Source: Tetrapyrgos nigripes (lineage: Eukaryota > Basidiomycota > Agaricomycetes > Agaricales > Campanellaceae). Taken from it: DNA of 64,000 nt. The DNA lies in the NCBI GenBank assembly GCA_013368315.1, contig JAACJM010000216.1, positions 1 through 64,000 of the forward strand, written 5' to 3'. A model generated the notes under the pieces. It worked only from the letters and a program-made list of their open reading frames with translations. It was not told where the DNA came from and searched no databases. How positions within the stretch are numbered: the stretch's first letter is position 1; each line of letters begins with the position of its first letter. A program made the position numbers and the translations under genes. Below, piece after piece: positions 46,101 through 55,160 of the stretch.

Positions 46101-48030
46101 GCAAATCCAGAAATTCCTGCTTGCGCTTTGCTGAAGAACAAACCTGAATGTATCTTGTCAATGAGAAAGTATACAGCACAGACAAAAGTGATAGTTACCT
46201 TTACAACAATGGCTCTAACCAGTCCAAGGACATCACATTCCACAGCTTCGAGATCAGGCTCATGAGACTCTGGAGATTCTGGATCATAGTGTTTTGCCTT
46301 TGAGTGAGTGGAAATAAGGGCCTGTGTCACAAGGTTAATGATGAAAAGTTGTGAGCTGTCATGAAGATCAACGGCAGACAGGGTTTTACCGAATGTGCCA
46401 GTTGACATGATCCCATTTCTTCATTCCATGACGAGAACTATGCGTGTTCACCAGTTGCCCAAGGGTTTCGAGCATTGTTCCATTATTGGAGGCGTTGTCG
46501 CAAGTCACCCAACCAAGCTGATCAAGGCAAATGAATCTGATGTGAATGAGAAGTGGGAGAAGTAACACAATACCTTGTTGACAATTTTGAAACGACGTAG
46601 TATCTTGAAAAGAGCCCGGCCAAGGGCAAGACCACTGTGTGCTGAATTCATCTGTGTAAACCCAAGCAGCACGCCTTCAAGTTTCCACTCGCCAGGGGCC
46701 TTCTCCTCTATCCAGTGCCCCGTTACCGCAAAATATGCATCACCATTTCCTGCCTGCCAGGCATCGCAAGTGATGCTAATGGTACCTTGAACTGCTTCGG
46801 ACTAGAGAGAATGGACAGAGAAATTGAGTTCAAAATAATCAAAACAGAAGTGATAATACTAACTAGAAGTCTTTGTCGGAGTGCACTGATATTCTTCTTA
46901 AATAGATCAATGATTGCTCGACGAGTTGCTTTGCGACCAGGGATTTTTATGCCATTTGTGGCCTGCGCAGCAATATCAATCATGTTCTGGAATTTCGGGT
47001 GATGAATGGCGTCGATAGGCTGCAAATGTACATTAGTAACATACCAAAGGTGGAGTAGTACTAGATGGACCTACCTGGTTGGTCTCTGCAAGCCATTCAA
47101 TCGCAGCTTCAAGGAAAAGGGCATCGGAATAGGGTACAACATTTTCTCGAGGGGGTAAAGGCCGCACATGCCCCTCTATTGAGCTCTGAGCTGGATCTTG
47201 CTTCTCTTGACATCGGGCTTGGCTGTCTTCAGGCAGCATGGAGATGAAATTATTCTCTCGAGCCCATTTCCGATACTTGCCCTATGGGATTGTCAGTAAA
47301 AAAGAAATTTAGGAAAATCACAAACATACCCCATGATCACTCTGCATATGATGCCGACACGTAGATGTATCGACAACGTCCTGCTTTCTGGTAGAAAACA
47401 GCCCTTGTCAGTATCTCAATCAACAACTAAGCATACATATCTCACCTGCAAAGTACGCATTCTTTCTTCTTCTTTCCGCCAGGTAGTGAGACTATTCAGA
47501 AGAAATGATCGATGTCATGAGTGACAGAAAGCTTCGCTTTATTGTCAACCTCAGACTCGCTGGATGACATGGCAAGGTCAACCATCAGTTCAGGTGCGGT
47601 GTTTTTGGCAGTATCTTCAGCAGCACTTTCATTTCCAGTCTTCTTGGAACGTCGCTTCTCTGTTCATAAGAGAATTCGTATATGAGTAAAATATAGCAGG
47701 CAATAATTTCAGAATACATACTTTTGTGTTGCTGATTTCTATTTGCATCACCTGTAGGCTTTCGCTTTGACGCATGCGTAGATTCAGTGTTCTTTGTGGT
47801 AACTGAGACAATCGTAAGACAAGTGAAGAATTACCAATCAGAAGGCTTCAACCACATACCATGTTCACCAGCTACAGCATTACTGGCAGCGTTCTCCGAG
47901 GCTTTGGCACGGGCTCGCGCTTGCTGGTGAGATCTCCGATGTTATTGGGATCAGTGACTTTTGAAGTGGCAACACGAGGGCATTTGCCAGGATTGGCATC
48001 TTGCTGCACAGTTCCCGAAGTATTTGCCAT
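43106..48030 (-). CDS. hAT transposase (multi-exon)
   Basis: The likely start is ATG 48030 (MANTSGTVQQDANPGK). A BED-type finger lies near 47390-47330 (CRHHMQSDHG), followed by KYRKWARENNFISMLPED. The catalytic region shows ITCDAWQAGNGDAYFA (about 46770) and GWVTCDNASNN (about 46510), then INLVTQALIST and the RWSSTYTMLHRAEKLRK block (about 46030). After the mariner-bearing intron come FIDVFLYELLREE and LTNCTVLNPNEKMGYF. The end is a dimerisation domain, SSVSSERAFSGGGIVISKRR (43390-43320), to the stop at 43106. It cuts and pastes DNA as a dimer in the nucleus. No lesion was proven, but splice joins such as the one after HVNWHIR are unverified. Confidence 0.7.
44688..44694 (+). promoter_or_regulatory. 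TATA box of mariner-1 transposase
   Basis: TATATAA lies about 35 nt before the chosen ATG at 44729, which argues against the earlier in-frame ATG at 44639. Confidence 0.5.
44729..45727 (+). CDS. Tc1/mariner transposase, DD34E
   Basis: This is an uninterrupted 332-aa protein from MRPITSTQKDNILSLL. An N-terminal pair of helix-turn-helix segments (SASSREISAKTGVSKSKIAS, then TATEVARNI-like sequence with ATEVARNINPLLDQ) binds the inverted repeats, with a GRPRKLS hook between them. The catalytic residues are Asp in VIWSDGTK, Asp in FQQDNDPKH and Glu in SPDLNPIEHLW, the last two separated by 34 residues. Length and motifs are complete. The start was chosen over the ATG at 44639 because a TATA box lies between them. 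It probably remains active or was until recently. Confidence 0.9.
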   Translation: MRPITSTQKDNILSLLQTSASSREISAKTGVSKSKIASLAKENHQAGRPRKLSTTDERAAIQQINTGKAENATEVARNINPLLDQPVSTQTIRNSLLRHDVDTSKTKKKPKLTAAHRKAHLNFAQKYRNWTVDDWKRVIWSDGTKINQYGSDGQQYVWGRKGESLGERNVVETVKFGGGNIMVWGCMGWEGVGNMAEVEGRMNAEQYVDILENNLLESMDILGVDPEVAIFQQDNDPKHKSKLATKWFEDNNIHCMSWPAQSPDLNPIEHLWTTLKHKLNGYDTAPSGVWEIWDRAAEKWDEITEEDCQKLIRSMPRRIEAVLKAKGGHTKY

Positions 48031-48550
48031 CTCGAGAGGGGGAGTAACAAAGCTTTCGATTTTTTTTTACAGATTTATAAGGCCAAGTGTACAATAAGAT
48101 GGATAGACTAGTCGAAAAGGAGAAAACGACGAAATACACACTAGTTTAACCGCAGAAAAATGCTCAGCCTATAGAGAAACCTGCGCCACCATGTGGAAGT
48201 GGTTGCTTGCTCAACCATGGACAGCCATTGACACGAACACTCCTCATATACTTTGCTCTCGGTAAGAGTGAGGAAAGAACGATACGAACCAGATACAAAC
48301 ACTGACGGCTGCTGCTGAGTGAGACAAGATACAAGCAGTAGTTTCGAAGTCTAAAACTCTAAAAATTCGCGATGACGTGGCGTGTAGAAATGGCAAAGGC
48401 CCAAGGCCAGCCGTGGGCTTCGGGCTTGCTACATTTGTAAGCCCAGCCCTCAGGCCCTGTAGGCCCTCTGTCGGGCTTGGGCTTGGCCAGGCTTTTTTGG
48501 GCTGGGCTTGGGCGGGCTTTGGGCTTTAGGCCCTGGCCCGCACATCACTA

Positions 48551-48574
48551 ATTACATGCTACGCTTATGTCTTG
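48551..48574. repeat. Block A3, short continuation
   Basis: ATTACATGCTACGCTTATGT and four more bases continue the A repeat after hAT-1. Similarity stops at the TA of mariner-2. Confidence 0.8.
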
Positions 48575-48576
48575 TA

Positions 48577-49862
48577 CTCATTGTCACAGAAAGTCACGAT
48601 CCCGTGACATACGACATAAATTTTCAAACCTTGCCTCGTCGACTAAATCCATGTCTCTACGATGTAGTAAACCATGTGTTGCTATGAAACTTTGTACTCC
48701 TACTCTACTAGCCTAATAAAGCCTATTCCCTGTTCAGTACTTTGTGTGACTCCCTTTCGCCTTCAAGACATCTGCAACAATATCATCCATCCTGTTAATG
48801 TACTTGTCAATGTCCTCAACCGTTATTTGGTCCCAGGCCTCCTTCACAGCAGCAATAAGTTCAGTGAGAGATGTGGGAGGGTGTGCCCTAGCCCTTACAT
48901 GCTTCTTCAGCTCGCGCCAGACATCCTCAATTGGGTTGAGGTCAGGAGAAGATGGCGGGTGTGGGAAAACCTTGATGTTGTGGTCCTTGAGCCATTTGAG
49001 CCTCGTTTTGGCAGTATGACTGGGTGCGCCGTCCTGTTGGAATGCAATATTCTGCCTCTCTGAGTCCATTTCTTGATAGAACTCCACAAGTTTCCCTCCC
49101 AACACCTGCTCCTGGTACCTTTTGGCATTCATACCACCCCCCTTCCCTCCTGGGTACTCCAACACCACCAATGGCCCTTTCTTTCCCTTCATTATGCACC
49201 CCCAGACCATGACACGAATGGAGGATTGTTTGAAAGTTGGAATGAGGCAATCCTCTTCCCATTCCTCTTCAGGACGACGCGTCACCCAGACCTGACCTTT
49301 CGGGTCACCAATGTACACATAGCTCTCATCCGACCAAATGACCTTCTCCCAATCCTGACCCTGGTGTGTTCTTGCCCAAGCCAATCTCTTCATCTTCTGT
49401 GTCTTTTTGAGCAGAACAACCTTCCTTGCTACCCTCCTGTGATAATTTTCCTGTGCAAGGTGGTCTCCCACAGTTGTCGCACTCAGCTGTGGTTCCACAA
49501 GGTTGCCTATCTCTCGGAAAGGCATCTTTCAATCCTTTCGAGCAAGCCGAACAACCTGCCGTCGCAGGCTGTCAGACACCTTTGATGGCCTCCCGCTACG
49601 TGGTCGGTTTTTCGTTGAACCAGTTTTACAGAATCGGGCCCAGACCCCTTTGGCAGTTCCAAAGGGCATATCAATGAGTTCTGCAGCTTGAGCTATTGTT
49701 TTTCCGGCTTGTATGACACCAACAAGCCTATTCTTCTTCGGAGTGTCGTGTTGTATGCGAGTCATGAGTGTAGAGTGTAAGTGTGTACAAAAACAAAATG
49801 AGTACACTATGTCACATCAATGTGACCCATGTCACGGGATCGTGACTTTCTGTGACAATGAG
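48577..49862 (-). mobile_element. mariner-2 (Tc1/mariner)
   Basis: TA dinucleotides flank it (48575-48576 and 49863-49864). The 34-bp inverted repeats start CTCATTGTCACAGAAAGTCA and are perfect by eye. It encodes a DD34E transposase with one nonsense codon. The left flank is block A3 but the right flank is not the expected A sequence. Confidence 0.95.
48734..49765 (-). pseudogene. mariner-2 transposase with a single stop
   Basis: The ATG at 49765 reads MTRIQHDTPKKNRLVGVIQA. Helix-turn-helix (AQAAELIDMPFGTAKGVWAR) and GRPSKVSD segments follow. A TGA at 49529-49531 then interrupts VVRLARKD|KMPFREI in the same frame, probably from CGA (Arg) by a CpG transition. The rest is complete: VIWSDESYVYIGD, AFQQDGAPSHT and SPDLNPIEDVW, with 34 residues between the second Asp and the Glu, ending KGSHTKY. 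It belongs to a different subfamily from mariner-1. Confidence 0.9.
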
Positions 49863-49864
49863 TA

Positions 49865-49975
49865 ATGGAAATACAATGTGTATATTCGGGGGCAGGGCTC
49901 GGTTGGTATGACAGTGTATGACAGTGATGCCAATACACCGGATATACCGAATATAGATCTCCAGTTTTACTGATG
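49865..49975. mobile_element. CATCAG-type element 4, one-ended remnant
   Basis: The right end inverted reads CATCAGTAAAACTGGAGATC, matching the family terminus. It is followed by TG and then block B3. No left end was found, and mariner-2 abuts the truncated side. Confidence 0.55.
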
Positions 49976-51490
49976 TGTCCACTTTGCGAAGTTGTGTTGG
50001 TCAAGAAGCAGGAAATCCTCGACAGACGTACCTCTGAAGGTCATACAGACTTGGATGAGTCTTCTCTTTTGTCATCGTTGAAGTCCGGGAATCCAACAAA
50101 GTACCTGGTGACGCATGGGATAACATGGGGTGGAGATGGGGAGAGTGAAAAGGCTGCGAGAGAGTGGGCAGAAACAAGTGTAACAGAGTTGAAGAAGACG
50201 GAGGGATGGGTGACGACGAGGACGTTTGGAGTGATTGCATGGCTCCCTTAAGATGGGGCTGGGTATCCCTGAGGGTCCTGAGGTGCAGAAGGTGCCTATT
50301 TACTTTGCAGTCCACGGTACGTTTTCGTGTTTCTTCATTGGGTTCATTTTGCTTATTTATCCGTTTCTCGATGCTAGAATCCCTTACTCCGGAAGCTGCC
50401 GAGTCCTACGCTCAGCATGTTGCTGGAAACACAAATATAGACTGGTACAACAACGAGCACGTCACCACCTCAAATCTTTCCTCTCCGATGCCCAATACTC
50501 TGCTTCCGACTCCTTTATGGGTGGCTCTGTATGACATAGATGATACGAATACCTTCTCACATCAATCCTACACCCGTTTCCACGCAAACCGTTCTCCTCG
50601 CGCTTGAAGCTGCGTTAGTCAAGAGGCTTGGGATACTCAATCATAGGCGTACCTGTGAAACATATATCAACAGAGTTAGGCAAGTCTTCGCTGGCCTCTT
50701 TGTTAAGGTCCAAGAATCCTACGAGGTATCTGGTGATGCATGGGATAACATGGGATGGAGATGCAGAGAGGGAAAAGGTTGCAAGAGAGTGGGCGGAAAC
50801 GAGTGTGACGGAGTTAAAGAAGATGGAAGGATGGGTGAGGACGACAACGTTTAGAGGGATAGACATACTCAAGGTGGGGCTGGGTATCCCTGAGGGTCCT
50901 GAAACTCAGAAGATGCCCATTTCCCTCACGGTCCATACTGATGGTACGTTTTCGTATTTTTTCATTGTATTCAGTTTGCTTATTTATGCGTTTCTTACTG
51001 CTAGGATTCCTTACTCTGGAAGCTGCAGAGTCCTATGCCAAGCAGGTTGCTGGACACACGAACAGTGCCCCGAAGGTCTCTATTACACGAATCGAATTTG
51101 GAGTATGTATCGATACACACATGATGTTAGTCAAGGGAATTTTCATGTAGAAGCTGCGTAATCTAGGATTCGCAACAATGAAAATGTACTATTATGAGCC
51201 TATTCTTGGTTACATCCCTCAGCGGCATCCAGGGCCTTAGCATACACTATGACTGTCAACGCTCGACACTTTGCGGAGGCCTAGATAACTCAGATCCAAG
51301 AAACTTAATGGCCCACTCTTTCAATCACACATCATGCCTTTTGGGCTTCGTAAAATGATTGGACTTCTAATAGTTAAAAACTGCAGCGATGAGTAATAAG
51401 TGAGGACGGATGTGTTATACCAAAGAGCAAAAGAAAGCGAAAAATGAAATAAGATAAAGTAGAAAAAAACTACGGAGACGTATAGCCTAA
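49976..51490. repeat. Block B3
   Basis: This is nearly identical to 5244-6743, including the flank beyond the EthD-like remnant. It is truncated at its left by the CATCAG remnant and at its right by CATCAG element 2. Confidence 0.85.
49985..51161 (+). pseudogene. EthD-like gene remnant B3, 5'-truncated
   Basis: It enters in the middle of unit 1 (EILDRRTSEGHTDLDESSL, then YLVTHGITWGGDGESEKAAR). After a frame change it reads KMGLGIPEGPEVQKVPIYFA to the intron at CACG|GTACGT. Unit 2 (TPEAAESYAQHVAGNTN, DWYNNEHV) lacks about 20 nt after the WYNNEH site. It ends VSQGNFHVEAA and a stop at 51161, the same end as B1b. Multiple frame changes disable it. Confidence 0.55.
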
Positions 51491-51491
51491 G

Positions 51492-53032
51492 CATCAGCAA
51501 AAAGGCATTTCGCCTTTTTGGACCTTTTTGATCCTTTTGGGAACTTTGACCAGTCCGGACTTTTGATGACCTTTTCTGCAAGACCTTTTCCGGACTTTTT
51601 GGTACTTTGCGGTGGGCCTCGCAACCGGCGAGGACTTTTGTGTACTTTTGCGAGCTTGTCTACCAGTAGACCAAAAGCCTAGAGTGTATGTAGTACTACA
51701 TGTACAGCAGGTAGCGCATCACCCAATGTAAATCATGAAGAGAACGGCACTGCTCTCCCCATCTTGTCCATAGTGTTGACAGTGAGCATGCATGTTGTGT
51801 GCCGAGCGCTGAGCACTTCAAGGCGGGGAACGGCTGAAGGAATTCGAACGACAGATTTTTCAAACGAGTTCTGTTCAAACTCCAACACATTGTGACCTGT
51901 ACTATACAGTTGTCCATCAAGCCACTTACATCATCATCTACGTTTCCTTGTTGACGTCCTCAACATTGTCAACGTTGCCCTCAAGATTCCCCTCAACTCC
52001 CTCAACTGACGCTGCCCATCAAAGCCGCCAATGTTCTTTCCATTGTCCTCTATGTTTTCTCTGTCTTCATCAGCCTCTCAGTGCTGTTAACTCCACATCA
52101 ACGCTCTACTTCTCAGCAACACTCAGAAAGTCAAGCCCTCCTCAAATCTCAATTTCGTTGATGGCCCCAATTTTTCCCTATGTGCATCAGGCCCACAGAG
52201 ACATACTACATGGTGGTTTTGCCGGATGGGAAAGGAAGCACGTTGAGATGTTGGCAAGGAAAAAAATGTTTGTACAAGGTAAATGCATTTTTCCCCCTAC
52301 CAAGTTGCTTTTTCATACGATGATTTCCAACAGGGCTTACCATGGGAAGCACCAACTTGAGATAGCTAGCATAGCGCAATTGGTTCATGGTAAGTTATGC
52401 TCCATCTGTGCTCAAGAAGTCGTTCTCATTCTTTTGACAGGACCATGCTGTCTGACCGTTGAAGAAGCATAGATGCATTGGTGGGCTGGTTGTAGTGCTG
52501 CAGAAGCTACCAGGATATATCTATATAGAACTTTTTCGAACTTGTAAAAGTAATGGGACCTGGCTTTTAAAAGTCCAGAGGGCCCGGCGAAAAGTGCCTG
52601 AAAGTTCGGGAAAAGTTTGTAAAAGGCGAAATGCCTTTTTGCTGATGTATATACGTGAACCTGTACTATATACCCGTGAACCCGCGGGTTTTGTCTCAGA
52701 CCCGTCCGCCCCGTCGTTATCCGTGACCCGCGAGGGCGGGGACGGGTTTTGACAGGGACAGGGACAGGTCAGAATTAAACCCGCGGGTTCACGGGTATAT
52801 AGTATGGGTTCACCTGCTGTACATGTAGTACTACATACACTCTAGGCTTTCGGTCTACTGGTAGACAAGCTCGCAAAAGTACACAAAAGTCCTCGCCGGT
52901 TGCGAGGCCCACCGCAAAGTACCAAAAAGTCCGGAAAAGGTCTTGCAGAAAAGGTCATCAAAAGTCCGGACTGGTCAAAGTTCCCAAAAGGATCAAAAAG
53001 GTCCGAAAAGGCGAAATGCCTTTTTGCTGATG
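51492..53032. mobile_element. CATCAG-type element 2, composite with 221-bp inverted arms
   Basis: The terminus CATCAGCAAAAAGGCATTTC occurs at 51492, inverted at 52647 and inverted at 53032. A basic element would be 51492-52647. The segment 52812-53032 is the reverse complement of 51492-51712. Flanks AG and TA do not make a TSD, so this is a nested or rearranged pair. Subtermini are rich in ACTTTT. An open frame at 51948-52472 has two GT-AG-like introns (near 52279 and 52389), but no transposase is recognisable. Confidence 0.65.
52655..52813. repeat. GC-rich hairpin inside the CATCAG composite
   Basis: Arms of about 38 nt (GTGAACCTGTACTATATACC... and its inverse with a few mismatches) enclose a GC-rich loop with repeated ACCCGT. 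Similar ACCCGT-rich sequence lies at 55030-55155, so both may be terminal parts of the older hAT remnant. Confidence 0.5.
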
Positions 53033-53039
53033 TAGCTAC

Positions 53040-53640
53040 ATATCACTAAGTACACCTAATATATCATCATACCCATCTGGCATCTCAATGTCCTCTGCCT
53101 CCTGCTCAGGATCCTCAACCTCAGGGAGCTTTGCAATGGCCAGGATGTCCTCATTGTGTATTAGACCCATTAAACTCCACTGACCCAAACAGATAAGAGC
53201 ACGTGTCGAATCAGCAGACAGGCGATTGCGAACGTAAGGTAAAAGAAAGCGGCCTCGGCTGAAAACACACTCAACATTATAATGTTGTAGCTTACCTCAA
53301 TGTCGGAGTCCTGAGTATTTTTTGACTTGGTGTTTGGCTTTGAAAGGGTATTCTTGAGCCTTTTCGTGGCAGCCTTGACAGCAGTGGTAGCAACAGCCTT
53401 GGCCTTCGAAGCCTTCAGTTAAGGTTAAGTATAGCTGGCAGATTGGAAAATGTATTAACCTACAACATTACCGGTGTCAGCGGTCTTTGCCTTCTTTGAT
53501 GGGATAGTGGACTCAATAGGATCTTTGCCATTGGCTCTCGCCGTTGTAATGGACTTGCGTTTCTTCTCTTTCGTCTGGAGTTTTTTGGGAATGGGTGAGT
53601 CAGGGCACATTGTTACTTTGAAGCAGAGGATTTTTTTTTT
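53040..53640 (-). pseudogene. Older hAT transposase, internally deleted
   Basis: The minus strand at 53290-53045 reads NVECVFSRGRFLLPYVRNRL and STRALICLGQWSLMGLIHNE, the hAT C-terminal dimerisation block, ending GVLSDM and a stop. Upstream (53640-53300) is a basic N-terminal-like part (TKEKKRKSITTARANGKDP). The catalytic middle is missing. It was probably the body of a hAT later invaded by hAT-2. Confidence 0.6.
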
Positions 53641-53673
53641 GTGTATGTTATAATATCTACCTATGAGTCCGCC

Positions 53674-54955
53674 TAGGGCTCCAACCGAATACTATTAAAT
53701 ACTGTTATAACTGGTTAATAAAAGGTTAAAATAATAACAAGTTATACCTGAGCCCAGTAACAGGTATTAACTGTTATAACCTGTTAGTAACTGGTAGCCA
53801 CATGCCGGCAATTTCTGAAGAATGACATCACCTCGATGGCGGTCCATCAATTGCTGTGTGAGGTTGAGTCAGACCCGAACATCAGATTCCTGCACAAAAT
53901 CTTTTCCCCGACAGCCATACCACCACCTTTCCTCTTTTGCACTAGCTAATGTTGCGAAACCATCTGTGAGGTTGAGCCGGACCCGAACATCAGAGTCCTG
54001 CACAAAATCTTTTCCCCGACAACCATACCGCTGCCTTCCCTCTTTTGCGCTAGTGGACGCCAATGACAAGCTCGCTTAAATTCTTGATCATCGACATGGA
54101 CCATCCTAGAATCTTTGAAGCTGCACACAGGACTATGGAAGTCATTACTCACTGTAAGAAGTACTTAGACACTGGTAAGCTTATCATTTTTTACTTGTTT
54201 CTTACGCATATTATGCACTTACAGTGATATATTACCCTGGTGAGTATCAGGCAATGCTTCCAGATGTCTATGCATTGAACAACAATTTTTTCCAGTATAC
54301 CATCAGACATTCCGCCTGAGTTGGTTTGGAAAGTGTCATTCGGATGAGTATCAGCAGGCAAAGGCCCTTTTTGAGCATGTCTACGAGTCCTATTCTCAGG
54401 CTGTGCCTGTGGGCTCAAACGGCGTCTCTCCAAGAAAGCCAAAGAAGACATCCAGCAATGACAAACTCTTTGAGTCTCTGTGGAACGAAATGCCATCTGA
54501 TTCAGAAGACGAGAGCTTGTCTGATATACAGGGTAGCTCTAGCCAAACATCAGATGGATTGGAGCGATATTTTTCTGGAGAGGGAGGGCAAGGTGAAATG
54601 AAAAAGCCCTTGCAATGGTGGAAGGTATTCTAGGTTTTTATGTCTGTGTTGAATACTATTCATGTTTTCCCATACTAGACCCACTGCAAGACCACTGAAG
54701 ATCAACGTGGATTTCCAATCATATCACGCATAGCCCACAACTTTTTGGCCATTCCAGGAACAAGTGTATCCGTTGAACGGCTATTCTCAAAATTGCGTCA
54801 CCTTTGAATTTCACTCCCATAAGCTTATTTCATGCAAAATCCAGTCGTCGGAAAAATCTGTTAGTAACTAGTTATAACATGTTATAACATAGTATACCTG
54901 TTACTTATTAGTTACCTCAAGAATTGTAACAATTAATTAACAGGTTGGAGCCCTA
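53674..54955 (+). mobile_element. hAT-2, internally deleted, 1.28 kb
   Basis: The ends are TAGGGCTCCAACC and its inverse. The TSD is AGTCCGCC (53666-53673) versus AGTCTGCC (54956-54963), the one mismatch being a CpG transition. Subtermini contain many AACTGTTATAAC-like repeats. It carries only the C-terminal part of a hAT transposase. Confidence 0.85.
54100..54807 (+). pseudogene. hAT-2 transposase C-terminal fragment
   Basis: Readable pieces are WFGKCHSDEYQQAKALFEHV, NDKLFESLWNEMPSDSEDES and KKPLQWWKV, then after an intron (about 54634-54680) RGFPIISRIAHNFLAIPGTS and VERLFSKLRHL to a TGA at 54805-54807. The PLxWW and IPxTSxxxERLFS motifs define the hAT dimerisation region. No start and no catalytic Asp residues remain, so it cannot act alone. 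Confidence 0.7.
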
Positions 54956-54963
54956 AGTCTGCC

Positions 54964-55160
54964 TAACCGTATAACTATACAGTTGGTTGATGTAAAGGAT
55001 TATGCTGAGTTGGCTTATGATAGTACCAGGTGGCGGGTCGGTTTACCCTTGGGGCGGGTCGCGGGTTTGGCGCGGGATGAAATAAGCAGCCCCGTCCCCA
55101 TCCCTGCCATACCCCGTCCCCGTGACCCGTCATTTCCCTGTGGACCCGTGCTATTCCCTA
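54964..55160. other. Remnant between hAT-2 and block C2
   Basis: This is GC-rich, with repeated GGGTC/ACCCGT, and is probably a subterminal part of the older hAT. No gene is supported. Confidence 0.4.

Larger units (their letters stand above)
42915..48550 (-). mobile_element. hAT-1 transposon, 5.6 kb
   Basis: The ends are TAGTGATGTGCGGGCCAGGG and its inverse, with further GC-rich subterminal GGGCC runs. A perfect 8-bp TSD, ATTACATG, lies at 42907-42914 and 48551-48558. Uninterrupted A1 reads TACATTACATGCTACGC at this place. The element encodes a hAT transposase on the minus strand and carries mariner-1 inside an intron. Confidence 0.95.

Noticed and set aside
48734..49585. Plus-strand open frame 49073-49585 opposite the mariner-2 transposase
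   Set aside because: The minus strand has the complete DD34E transposase. The plus frame is its shadow.
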